NCBI GenBank assembly: GCA_910589015.1
Contig: CAJUSA010000002.1
Coordinates: 62,001 to 126,000, forward strand
Origin: an uncultured Christensenellaceae bacterium
GTDB taxonomy: Bacteria > Bacillota > Clostridia > Christensenellales > Borkfalkiaceae
DNA length: 64,000 nt
Direction of reading: 5' to 3'
Positions 7,018 through 14,355 of the stretch are shown here, in pieces (the stretch's first letter is position 1; the number at the start of each line of letters is the position of its first letter). The notes below the pieces were generated by a model that worked only from the letters and a program-made list of their open reading frames with translations, was not told where the DNA came from and ran no database searches. A program made the position numbers and the translations under genes.

Positions 7018-8456
7018 GCGTTTGAAACGCCCGTATCGCTTTTTTTATCAAAAAAATATTTATGTGCAAGTTCTTTGCCGCCTTGCTCTTTTACCTTCCC
7101 GTCCGCGATGAGTATTGCTCTATCGCACAAGGCTTCGGCGCAGCGCATATCGTGGGTAACGGTTATCATTGTGTTGCCGCTTCTACGCGAAAGCATATCA
7201 AGAATCTTTACAAGTTCGCACAAGCCTTTGTAGTCCTGCCCTACCGTCGGCTCGTCGAGAAGCAACACTTTCGGGTTGGTTGCCGCAACCGCCGCTATGG
7301 ACACTCTGCGTTTTTGCCCCTCGCTTAAAGATTGCGGATGCCGCCCCCGTAAATGTTCCAAGCCGAACAAAGCGATCATTTCGTTAGCGTATTCTTTGCT
7401 TACCGCTCCGAAAGCTATTTCCTTTTCGACCGTCGGCATAAACAACTGATAGTTGGGATTCTGATACACCACGCCGACTGCTTTGAACCATTTCTTCCCC
7501 CTATATCGCTTGCCGAGCTTCGGATCGAGCCTTTGCTCTATCTCGCCTTTCGTCGGTTTATACAGCCTTGCGAGTAGCCGCATAAGCGTAGTCTTGCCTG
7601 AGCCGTTTTCGCCGAGCAGCAACAGCCGTTCGCCCTCGTAAACTTCAAAACTTACGTCCTTTAATATCTCTTTTTTCTTTATCGAAAACGCTACATTCTT
7701 AACGTCGAAAATCTTTGCGCCTCTTGCGTGTACGCCTGCGTTATCTTCGATAGCCACCGTCTGCGACAGCAAATATTCCTGCTTATTCTCTATCTTCGTA
7801 ACAACGCCGGCGCGAATGTTCCAAACGCTGTCAACAAACGGCAACACCATATCGAGCCTATGCTCCACTACCAAAACGGCGTACCCTACTTTTGCAAGTT
7901 GCCGCAAGGTATCCATGAAAAGATTTGCACTTTCCGTATCAAGGTTTGCAAGCGGTTCGTCAAGTATTAAAATGCGTTGCCCTGTCGCAAGTGTTGACGC
8001 GGTGATAAGCCGTTGCTTTTGACCGCCCGAAAGCGTTCGTGACCCTGCCGTTTTGTCGAGTTCGACTATCGTGCATACTCTTTCTATTTGCTCTTCGATC
8101 TTATCTGATGCAAGTGCGAAATTTTCGCACCCAAACGCAATTTCATCGTCTACTGTTTTATGTATTATCTGACTGTCGGCATTTTGTAAAACCACGCCTA
8201 CTTTACGGCACGTTTGCGCCAACTTTTGCCCTATAATCGTTTTACCGTCAACAAGAACTTCGCCCGTTATCTCGCCTTTTACGATATTCGGTATGATACC
8301 CGACACAATCGAAAGTAACGTGCTTTTCCCCTCGCCAGACAATCCGGACAACAGCGCAACTTCGCCGTAGAGGGCATAAAAGTCCACGTCCGCTAAAACC
8401 TTATCGGTAAAACCGCTATACGAAAAACGAACGTTTTTTAATTCGATTGCTTTCAT
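7014..8456 (-). CDS. ECF transporter fused double ATPase (EcfA1-EcfA2 type)
   Basis: 480 residues holding two complete ABC domains in one chain. Domain 1: Walker A GLSGEGKST near residue 40, signature LSGGQKQRL near 144, Walker B ILILDEP. Domain 2: GENGSGKTT near 285, LSEGQKRRV near 377, Walker B VLLLDEP. It energises an energy-coupling-factor importer together with the T and S proteins just upstream. Its start overlaps the EcfT stop (ATGA). By composition it corresponds to the ATPase of the streptococcal SiaFGH heme importer; heme or an iron chelate is the likely cargo, by inference from context. Confidence 0.87.
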   Translation of the reverse strand: MKAIELKNVRFSYSGFTDKVLADVDFYALYGEVALLSGLSGEGKSTLLSIVSGIIPNIVKGEITGEVLVDGKTIIGQKLAQTCRKVGVVLQNADSQIIHKTVDDEIAFGCENFALASDKIEEQIERVCTIVELDKTAGSRTLSGGQKQRLITASTLATGQRILILDEPLANLDTESANLFMDTLRQLAKVGYAVLVVEHRLDMVLPFVDSVWNIRAGVVTKIENKQEYLLSQTVAIEDNAGVHARGAKIFDVKNVAFSIKKKEILKDVSFEVYEGERLLLLGENGSGKTTLMRLLARLYKPTKGEIEQRLDPKLGKRYRGKKWFKAVGVVYQNPNYQLFMPTVEKEIAFGAVSKEYANEMIALFGLEHLRGRHPQSLSEGQKRRVSIAAVAATNPKVLLLDEPTVGQDYKGLCELVKILDMLSRRSGNTMITVTHDMRCAEALCDRAILIADGKVKEQGGKELAHKYFFDKKSDTGVSNA

Positions 8457-9130
8457 AACACCACCGCAAAAGCCACGCCTGCAATCAGACCGAGCAAATA
8501 TAAAATATCGAACACGTTAATAACTTCCTTTTTATAGACCGTGTACTTCGACTTACCGAGCGTAAAGCCGCGCGTTTCGATAGACAGCGCAAGGGTATCG
8601 GATATATCGACAAGCCGTGTTACAAGCGGAATCAAGAACGCACGGTAAAAGATTTTCGGATTGAAAATACTGCCTGCGCCGCGCGTTTTCATCGCTTCGC
8701 GTACGCGTTTAATTTCCGCTCGTAGTACGGGAATGAACGACATTGTGATAAGCATACCGAGCGTTATTCCTCGCGGCGTATGTAACTGCGATAAATTTCT
8801 CGTCATAGCGACCGCTTGTATGCTCATGCCCGGCATTACCGCCAAAAACACCGCGCCGAAACGGTTAGTCATAGCTAACGCGCTGTCAAAATTTTTTTCA
8901 CTTGAAAAGTATGCTATAAGCGTAAATACGCCGCCGAACAGGATAAAAAGCGGCAACGCCTTTAATGCCTGTTTATAGCAACCGAACAGGATTACCCACG
9001 CAAGTGCGCCGAGCAAAAAATACGAACATGCAACCGTCCGCGCCATAACAAGACCGAACACCATAATGAGCAATGCCGACGCAATCGCTATCAACGGATA
9101 TAAATTTCTTTTGTGTCTGAAAAACGCCAT
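8453..9130 (-). CDS. ECF transporter transmembrane T component
   Basis: 225 residues starting at MAFFRHKRN (ATG 9128-9130), chosen because it overlaps the stop of the S component by one base (TAATG); an open frame extends further upstream but only inside the S gene. Five or so membrane helices are followed by the EcfT coupling motifs AMKTRGAGS and IETRGFTLG (Ala/Glu-Arg-Gly boxes that contact the ATPases). It acts in the membrane between the ATPase pair and the substrate-binding S protein. A copy of the operator palindrome lies inside the gene at 8864-8879. Confidence 0.87.
   Translation of the reverse strand: MAFFRHKRNLYPLIAIASALLIMVFGLVMARTVACSYFLLGALAWVILFGCYKQALKALPLFILFGGVFTLIAYFSSEKNFDSALAMTNRFGAVFLAVMPGMSIQAVAMTRNLSQLHTPRGITLGMLITMSFIPVLRAEIKRVREAMKTRGAGSIFNPKIFYRAFLIPLVTRLVDISDTLALSIETRGFTLGKSKYTVYKKEVINVFDILYLLGLIAGVAFAVVL
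8864..8879. promoter_or_regulatory. Intragenic copy of the iron-operator palindrome
   Basis: GTTAGT-CATA-GCTAAC matches the GTTAGY-N4-RCTAAC consensus exactly, inside the ecfT coding sequence. It may be a real roadblock-type or internal-promoter site, or chance. Confidence 0.4.
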
Positions 9131-9801
9131 TACTTCAACTTTCCTGCTTTCTTTAATTCTCGTGCAATGACCATACCGATGACCGAACCGACAAAACAAA
9201 CGGCTATTACGGCGAACGATATTCCTACGGTCAATCCTACGTTACCGCCGCCGATAAACATAGACACTGCCGCCTTTTCTTCTCCGCTTACCGTGTAGAA
9301 CACGTTATAGTACATATACAACAGCGGCAGAGTGAGCGGCATATACAGCGTTCCTGCAAACACGCACGCCCAATCGCTATGATACCCTCTGAATATCAAA
9401 AGCGTAAGTAGTTCCGCCACAAGGGCGCACGCAATCAAAAGCACCATAGGCGGGAACATAAACATAAGGAATATCGAAATAAACATCGATTGCAACAACA
9501 ATGCGAACGGCTTTTTTACTTTCATCATTCCTATAACGGGGAACAACGAAAACTGAATCCCAAGTCCCAACTGTATGATACCGAACAGCGGCACGTTTAC
9601 CAAGAGCGGCATGACCGCACCCGTAATAAGCGTACAGCACGTTATGATTGCAAGGAACACAATGTCCTTGATCATATACTTTTGAAAGATTTTTCGCTTT
9701 GCTTTTCCGCTCTCTCCGTGCCTTTCGGCTTCTACGGCTATGCGCTGCTCTTCTTCCGAAAACCGCACAAGTTCGAGGATTGCTTTTTCTCTCGGCGTCA
9801 T
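9130..9801 (-). CDS. ECF transporter S component, MptD/Trep_Strep family
   Basis: 223 residues: a ~40-residue charged N-terminus, then about six hydrophobic helices with short loops. Features such as PLLVNVPLFGIIQLGLGIQF and FMFPPMVLLIACALVAELL fit the Trep_Strep (MptD) S-component family, which binds the imported ligand. It is coupled to the upstream ABC gene by a 4-base overlap and to ecfT by one base. The charged N-terminal extension is unusual for S proteins. The ligand cannot be read from sequence; the iron-regulated context points to heme or an iron complex. Confidence 0.78.
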   Translation of the reverse strand: MTPREKAILELVRFSEEEQRIAVEAERHGESGKAKRKIFQKYMIKDIVFLAIITCCTLITGAVMPLLVNVPLFGIIQLGLGIQFSLFPVIGMMKVKKPFALLLQSMFISIFLMFMFPPMVLLIACALVAELLTLLIFRGYHSDWACVFAGTLYMPLTLPLLYMYYNVFYTVSGEEKAAVSMFIGGGNVGLTVGISFAVIAVCFVGSVIGMVIARELKKAGKLK

Positions 9802-11486
9802 ATCGTTACCTCTAGCATTTTTCCGTCAGACACACGGTAGATACGGTCGGCAATCGCCATCGTACTTTCCCTATGCGACACCAGAATAATACTCTTTTTA
9901 CTCTTTTGTTCTTTGAGCGCTTTTAAGATAATGCCCTCGTTGATACTGTCCACGTTGCTCGTCGGCTCGTCCAAAAGGATCAGTTCGCTACCTTTCAAAA
10001 ACGCTCTCGCAAGACCTATACGCTGTTTTTCGCCCGCAGAAAGATTGTCGCCGAGCGCGCCTACCTGCGTTTTATAGCCGTTCGGCAACGTCATAATAAA
10101 GTCGTGAACGGAAGCAAGACGGCACGCCGCTTCGAGTTCTTCTCCGCTTGCGTCAGGTTTTGCGATGCGCAAGTTGTCCTCTATGGTTTCATCGAACAGG
10201 TACGTCGTTTGACTTACCATTGTTACATTGTCTAAAAGATTTTCCGAGTTCACGTTGTCAATATCGATTCCGTTGTAAGCAATCTCGCCGCCGTTCTTTT
10301 GCCAAAAGCGAAGCAACAGTTTTAAGAACGTAGATTTACCGCAACCGCTCTCGCCGACAATACCGATTATCTCGCCCTTTTCGGCGTGCATTTTAATATC
10401 GCGCAATACTTCCGTCTGTCCGTCGTAACGAAACGATAAGTCGGACACGTTTAAGTTTTGGTATTCGATATTCTCGCCGCTTGTTACTTCCGTTACGGCA
10501 GGTTTTTCCGCAAGCAAATTCAACACTCTGTCGCCGCTTGCGAACGTCTGCGTAAGATTGCCCGGCAATGCCGATATTGCAATGACGGGACCGAACGAGC
10601 CGAACACCGCCACTACGCCGATTATCATTTTGCCGATAGAGAGCATATCGAAATGCACTAGCACGATGCCGACGATAAGCGTCGCTATGATGAACAGCGA
10701 TACCGTAAGTTCGGTTGCCGCCGCCGCACGGGTAGAGTTGTGCTTCATTTTCTTTGTTTCTTTCAAGAGCAGTTCGGAACGCTTATTTACTTCTTTTTCA
10801 CGTTCCGTGCCTGCGTTGTTCAATACGATGTCTTTAATGCCCTTGATGCTGTCAAGAAAGTACGCATTGAAAGACGCAAATTCGGCACGGTATTTAACGC
10901 CGCTTTCTTTAAGCCTTGACGAAGAAATCATAGGCACTACAATTCCTATCACCAGATATGCAACCACCGCCGCAAGCGCAAGATACCAAGACGACACAAA
11001 CCCGACAAACAAGAATACCGCCGTAGATACCAATACTGCTATTGCAATCGGCGAAATCGTATGCGCATAGAACACTTCGAGCGTTTCTATGTCGCTCGTT
11101 ATCATAGCGATGATACTGCCTTTCTGCTTGCTTTCGAGTTTGGCAGGGGCAAGCGTGCGAAGCGCACCGAATATCTTATCGCGCAAAACCGCCAAAAGTT
11201 TGAACGCTATAAAGTGATTGCTGTACTGCTCGAAGTAGCGCAAGACGCCGCGCAGAACGCCGCAGCCTACGGCAATTCCTATTATTAAACCGTAGGATAG
11301 CGCAATCGCTTCGCCAAGTGCTTTTGCAACGCCCACCGCGCCGAACACGGTAACGCCCATAGCACAGATAAAACCGATACTGCCGTTTATAACGGCTAAA
11401 ATCATTATGTAAGCGAGAGAGCCGAGCAAAAGTATAAGGCTTGCCATTATGTTTGCGCCGCTTCTGCGTAACTTTTTCTTACTCAT
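9798..11486 (-). CDS. ABC half-transporter, exporter fold (SiaE/IrtB-like)
   Basis: 562 residues. Six membrane helices lie in the first ~310 residues. The ATPase domain has Walker A GESGCGKST near 377, signature LSAGEKQR near 485, Walker B ILLDEPTSNVD and switch His in VSHRES. It forms a predicted heterodimer with the preceding gene, which it overlaps by 4 bases (ATGA). Half-transporters of this fold include exporters and the siderophore importers IrtAB and YbtPQ. Position beside an ECF importer and iron operators suggests handling of heme or a metallophore. Confidence 0.83.
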   Translation of the reverse strand: MSKKKLRRSGANIMASLILLLGSLAYIMILAVINGSIGFICAMGVTVFGAVGVAKALGEAIALSYGLIIGIAVGCGVLRGVLRYFEQYSNHFIAFKLLAVLRDKIFGALRTLAPAKLESKQKGSIIAMITSDIETLEVFYAHTISPIAIAVLVSTAVFLFVGFVSSWYLALAAVVAYLVIGIVVPMISSSRLKESGVKYRAEFASFNAYFLDSIKGIKDIVLNNAGTEREKEVNKRSELLLKETKKMKHNSTRAAAATELTVSLFIIATLIVGIVLVHFDMLSIGKMIIGVVAVFGSFGPVIAISALPGNLTQTFASGDRVLNLLAEKPAVTEVTSGENIEYQNLNVSDLSFRYDGQTEVLRDIKMHAEKGEIIGIVGESGCGKSTFLKLLLRFWQKNGGEIAYNGIDIDNVNSENLLDNVTMVSQTTYLFDETIEDNLRIAKPDASGEELEAACRLASVHDFIMTLPNGYKTQVGALGDNLSAGEKQRIGLARAFLKGSELILLDEPTSNVDSINEGIILKALKEQKSKKSIILVSHRESTMAIADRIYRVSDGKMLEVTI

Positions 11487-13201
11487 AATGCGTAGCCCTC
11501 CTCTAACTGTTTTTGCGTGGTAAACAACTTTTCATAGCCGTGTTTATCGCTCATCAGAACGGTATGTTCGCCGCTTTCTTTCACTTCGCCGTTTTCCATA
11601 AAGTAGATATTGTCGGCGGGTACTACGTTCGCCAAGCGGTGTGAAATTACGATTACGCTCTTATTCTTCGATAGTGTCTTTATGTTACGCATAATGATTG
11701 CTTCGCTTTCCACGTCGATATTGCTCGTCGCTTCGTCGAAAACGTAAATATCTTTGTCCGCAACGAGATTGACCGCTAAGGCAAGCCGCTGTTTCTGACC
11801 GCCCGATATATTGTTCGCATCCTCCGTTATCACTTTGTCGAGTCCGCCGTTCTCGCGGATAAACTCCGCAAGATTGACCGCTTCGAGCGCGGAATAAATT
11901 TGTTCGTCTGTCGCCGATCCGTTTGCAAGCAAAAAGTTTTCACGCACCGTTTCGTTAAAAATATAGGTATTGTAACTGACTGCCGCAAGATGCGAATAGT
12001 AACTCTCGCGCGCCAGGCTTTCAAGCGGAACGTCGCCAACTGTTATGCTGCCGCTTTTCGGTCTGAACGCGCCGACAAGCATATTGACTACGGTTGATTT
12101 ACCGCAACCGCTCTCGCCGACGATTGCCGTCATTCCCTTTTCGGGGAACGTCATAGACACGTTTTTAAGCACGTCGCGCTCTCCGTCGTAAGAGAACGTA
12201 ACGCCTTTGAGTTCAATCGTTTTTCCGCACACTTCTTCCGCGCCCCATTCGGGATCGGGCGTATGCAATAGCGATATAATTTTCTTTCCTGCGCTTGCGC
12301 CGTTCATCGCAACGTGGAACGCCGAGCCGAACGCCCGAAGCGGTAAAAAGAACTCGACCGCTACAAGACACAAGAACAACGCATATATGGGATTGAGTCC
12401 CCAAAACGCCGCACCGCATACTGCAAGCGCGATTCCTGCGCCAGCGCCGCCGTATGCAACCAAGTCCATTATCGTCGTGCTTGCAAGTTGCATTACAAGT
12501 ACTTTCATGGTGATTTTCCGAAACTCCTCCGCGCTTTCGTTCATCTTGCCGTGCTGGGCTTCGTCCGCTTTGAAAATCTTTAATTCCTTTAAGCCTTGCA
12601 CGCTGTCAAGGAATTTATCGCCCATAGACGTGTACTTACCCCAATACTTTGCGAATATCTTTTTTGCGTACTTCGAAACCGCGATAATGGACACGGGAAT
12701 AAGCGGCACGCAAGCAAGCAACACAAGTGCGGTGCGCCAATCTATCCACACGCAAATAGCGAAAAGTATTATCGGCGCAAGCATAGCGAAAAAGAACTGC
12801 GGCAAGTAACTCGAATAATACAAATCGAGTTGCTCCACGCCTTCCATACTCACTTGCGTAAGTCCTGCCATACTCATACCGTCCGTCGAACGAACGCCGA
12901 GTTTTACTATCTTATTGTAGGTACGTTCGCGCAGATCCTTTTTTACACGCCTACCCAATACGTCTTTCATATCGCCCGTAAGCCTTGTCATTGTATAACG
13001 AACCGCTATACCCACTACGGCGCAAATCGCGGGATACAAATACATAATCGGTTCGGCTTTCGTTATTGCAAGATAAATCGCGAGGCAAATGCTTGCCGTG
13101 ATGCCTACGTTTGCGATAAGCCCCAACACCTGCAAGGCAACGGCAATAAATATGTACTTCTTATTCTTTCCTATCAGTTTGAATAACTCTTTATCTATCA
13201 T
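11483..13201 (-). CDS. ABC half-transporter, exporter fold (SiaD/IrtA-like)
   Basis: 572 residues: six membrane helices, then an ATPase domain with Walker A GESGCGKST near 363, signature ISGGQKQRLALA near 464 (Ile in place of the usual Leu), Walker B DIYVFDEATS and switch His in ISHRLANV. It lacks the siderophore-interacting domain that leads mycobacterial IrtA. It overlaps the YgbA-like gene by 11 bases and the partner half-transporter by 4, so it is deep inside a coupled operon. Direction of transport is not decided by sequence. Confidence 0.83.
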   Translation of the reverse strand: MIDKELFKLIGKNKKYIFIAVALQVLGLIANVGITASICLAIYLAITKAEPIMYLYPAICAVVGIAVRYTMTRLTGDMKDVLGRRVKKDLRERTYNKIVKLGVRSTDGMSMAGLTQVSMEGVEQLDLYYSSYLPQFFFAMLAPIILFAICVWIDWRTALVLLACVPLIPVSIIAVSKYAKKIFAKYWGKYTSMGDKFLDSVQGLKELKIFKADEAQHGKMNESAEEFRKITMKVLVMQLASTTIMDLVAYGGAGAGIALAVCGAAFWGLNPIYALFLCLVAVEFFLPLRAFGSAFHVAMNGASAGKKIISLLHTPDPEWGAEEVCGKTIELKGVTFSYDGERDVLKNVSMTFPEKGMTAIVGESGCGKSTVVNMLVGAFRPKSGSITVGDVPLESLARESYYSHLAAVSYNTYIFNETVRENFLLANGSATDEQIYSALEAVNLAEFIRENGGLDKVITEDANNISGGQKQRLALAVNLVADKDIYVFDEATSNIDVESEAIIMRNIKTLSKNKSVIVISHRLANVVPADNIYFMENGEVKESGEHTVLMSDKHGYEKLFTTQKQLEEGYAL

Positions 13202-13571
13202 TGTCTTTTTCCTCCGCTTTCAAACGTTTTTTGTATTTAATCATTTGCATAACGTGTGAGATTGCAAATATCGGATGCGTAAAGAGCATACGCGGTCCGG
13301 AATATTTCATTACCGCTTTTATCTTTTCGCGCATTTCGGGTTTGTAACAGTGTATTTTGCAAAACGAGCAAAACTTTTTGTTTGCCTTATACGGACACTT
13401 TGAAAGCCTGAACAACGCATATTCGGTAAGTTCCTTGCATTCTTCACACACACCGCCGCGCGGAACATTCTGCACTTTTCTTGCCGTCTTGTGCTCCCCC
13501 TTGCAATACTTTTTTATCATTACGGGAATAAGTTTCTTTTCCTTATTCCACGCTTTCATATCGCCTTTCAT
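13191..13571 (-). CDS. YgbA-family (nitrous oxide-stimulated promoter) Cys-rich protein
   Basis: 126 residues, no signal peptide. Cysteines cluster as CEECKEL, then KCPY, then FCSFCKIHCYKPEMREKIKAVMKYSGPRM, the hallmark of the YgbA_NO family. In E. coli ygbA is under nitric-oxide control (NsrR); its biochemical role is not settled. The Cys pattern suggests metal or Fe-S binding. Here it is the first intact gene of the half-transporter/ECF operon, so iron control seems to have replaced or joined NO control. Starts at 13571 or, with a better AAAGG site, at the ATG 13559 are both possible. Confidence 0.75.
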   Translation of the reverse strand: MKGDMKAWNKEKKLIPVMIKKYCKGEHKTARKVQNVPRGGVCEECKELTEYALFRLSKCPYKANKKFCSFCKIHCYKPEMREKIKAVMKYSGPRMLFTHPIFAISHVMQMIKYKKRLKAEEKDNDR

Positions 13572-13706
13572 ACTTTATTCGCCCTCGCAAACAACCGTTC
13601 GACGGCATTGCACACGCTCACTTTCGACACGTTGAGTTTTTGCGCCATTGCCGCCTTCGTTTAATTCGTTTGCCGTAATCAAATATTTTAGTTCCGATAC
13701 CGTCAT
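13568..13706 (-). pseudogene. Frameshifted remnant of a small winged-helix regulator
   Basis: From an ATG at 13704-13706 with a good ribosome site (GGAAAG) the frame reads MTVSELKYLITANEL. The neighbouring frame then supplies AAMAQKLNVSKVSVCNAVERL, a clear helix-turn-helix, and ends at a TGA overlapping the ygbA start (13568-13570). Joined, it resembles the first ~45 residues of DtxR/MarR-like regulators but stops where the wing should begin. So it has at least a frameshift and a truncation. It was probably the original first gene of the operon. Confidence 0.6.
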
Positions 13707-13732
13707 ATTCTTTTCCTGCTTTCCTTTCAATA

Positions 13733-13802
13733 GTTAGCACAGGCTAACCATATAGTAAAAAAATATATTGTGTATTTGCTTTGTTGGTAAGTCATTGCTA
13801 AC
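13733..13802 (-). promoter_or_regulatory. Two iron-repressor operators upstream of the ygbA-ABC-ECF operon
   Basis: GTTAGC-ACAG-GCTAAC at 13733-13748 and GTAAGT-CATT-GCTAAC (one mismatch) at 13787-13802, centred 54 bp apart. A possible promoter (TTACCA 13785-13790, 17 bp, TATATT 13762-13767) lies between them, with the upper operator over its -35 and the lower over its start. Confidence 0.72.
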
Positions 13803-13816
13803 TCAGCGACAAAAAA

Positions 13817-13844
13817 TTGCGGAGCCGTTTCCCGCACTCCGCAA
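13817..13844 (-). terminator. Terminator after dtxR
   Basis: An 8-bp stem (13817-13824 with 13837-13844, TTGCGGAG/CTCCGCAA) is followed on the - strand by six Ts. It lies 51 bases after the dtxR stop and overlaps the expected start of the promoter at 13848-13877. Confidence 0.75.
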
Positions 13845-13847
13845 TAT

Positions 13848-13877
13848 ATTATAAACCAAAGTTTATTTTTATGTCAA
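13848..13877 (-). promoter_or_regulatory. Candidate promoter of the ygbA-ABC-ECF operon
   Basis: -35 TTGACA (13872-13877), 18-bp spacer, -10 TATAAT (13848-13853). An operator (13884-13899) lies seven bases above the -35, and two more lie downstream. Confidence 0.6.
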
Positions 13878-13883
13878 GCAAAA

Positions 13884-13899
13884 GTTAGCTGTTGCTAAC
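13884..13899. promoter_or_regulatory. Iron-repressor operator overlapping the dtxR stop codon
   Basis: GTTAGC-TGTT-GCTAAC, an exact match to the local consensus. The TAG stop of dtxR (13895-13897) is part of the palindrome. Confidence 0.72.
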
Positions 13900-14260
13900 C
13901 ATTTTTTACGAACTTTTTCAATACCTCGAACAGTTCGGGCGTTACGACGTGTTCAATTCGGCAAGCGTTTTCTTCTGCCATTTCGTGATCCGCACCCGTT
14001 ATTTCAAGCAATTTTGTTATGACGGTATGACGTTCGTATATGCCTTCCGCTTTTGCCTTGCCTTCTTCGGTTAAATGAAGCACACCGTCCTCTATCGTAA
14101 GATACCCTTTGCCTACAAGGGATTTTAACGCATATGATACTGACGGCTTGGAATAACCGAGTTCTTCCGCCACATTTATCGCGTGAACGTTGGCGCTTTT
14201 TTGTTTAAGTAACAGTATTGTTTCGAGATACATTTCTTCGGATTCTTGATATTTAACCAT
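13895..14260 (-). CDS. DtxR-family iron-dependent repressor (short form)
   Basis: 121 residues from the ATG at 14258-14260 (ribosome site AAGGGG); an open frame runs 26 codons higher but covers the promoter. An N-terminal winged helix (GYSKPSVSYALKSL as recognition region) is followed by the dimerisation helices. Primary metal ligands match the iron-type DtxR/IdeR set: Met10, Cys100, Glu103 and His104 (NACRIEH). MntR has Asp at the position of Met10 instead. His78 of the second site is kept, but the other second-site residues are changed. The C-terminal SH3-like domain is absent. Its own promoter has an operator at the start point, so it is probably autoregulated. Confidence 0.88.
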   Translation of the reverse strand: MVKYQESEEMYLETILLLKQKSANVHAINVAEELGYSKPSVSYALKSLVGKGYLTIEDGVLHLTEEGKAKAEGIYERHTVITKLLEITGADHEMAEENACRIEHVVTPELFEVLKKFVKNG

Positions 14261-14273
14261 AACTACCCCTTGC

Positions 14274-14289
14274 GTTAGCCTATGCTTAC
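14274..14289 (-). promoter_or_regulatory. Operator in the dtxR promoter
   Basis: GTTAGC-CTAT-GCTTAC, one mismatch from the consensus, immediately below the dtxR -10 and 13 bases above the start codon. Confidence 0.7.
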
Positions 14290-14293
14290 TTTT

Positions 14294-14322
14294 ATTATAT
14301 ATGATTTGCTTGCGTTTGTAAA
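14294..14322 (-). promoter_or_regulatory. Promoter of dtxR
   Basis: -35 TTTACA (14317-14322), 17-bp spacer, -10 TATAAT (14294-14299). Confidence 0.78.
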
Positions 14323-14355
14323 GCCTGCGCATAGGCATTCGGCAAAGTTTTTATA

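Noticed and set aside
13895..14338. Longer dtxR start (147 residues)
   Set aside because: The extra 26 codons cover the -10, -35 and operator and lack homology; the ATG at 14260 has an AAGGGG site and gives Met10 at the family position.
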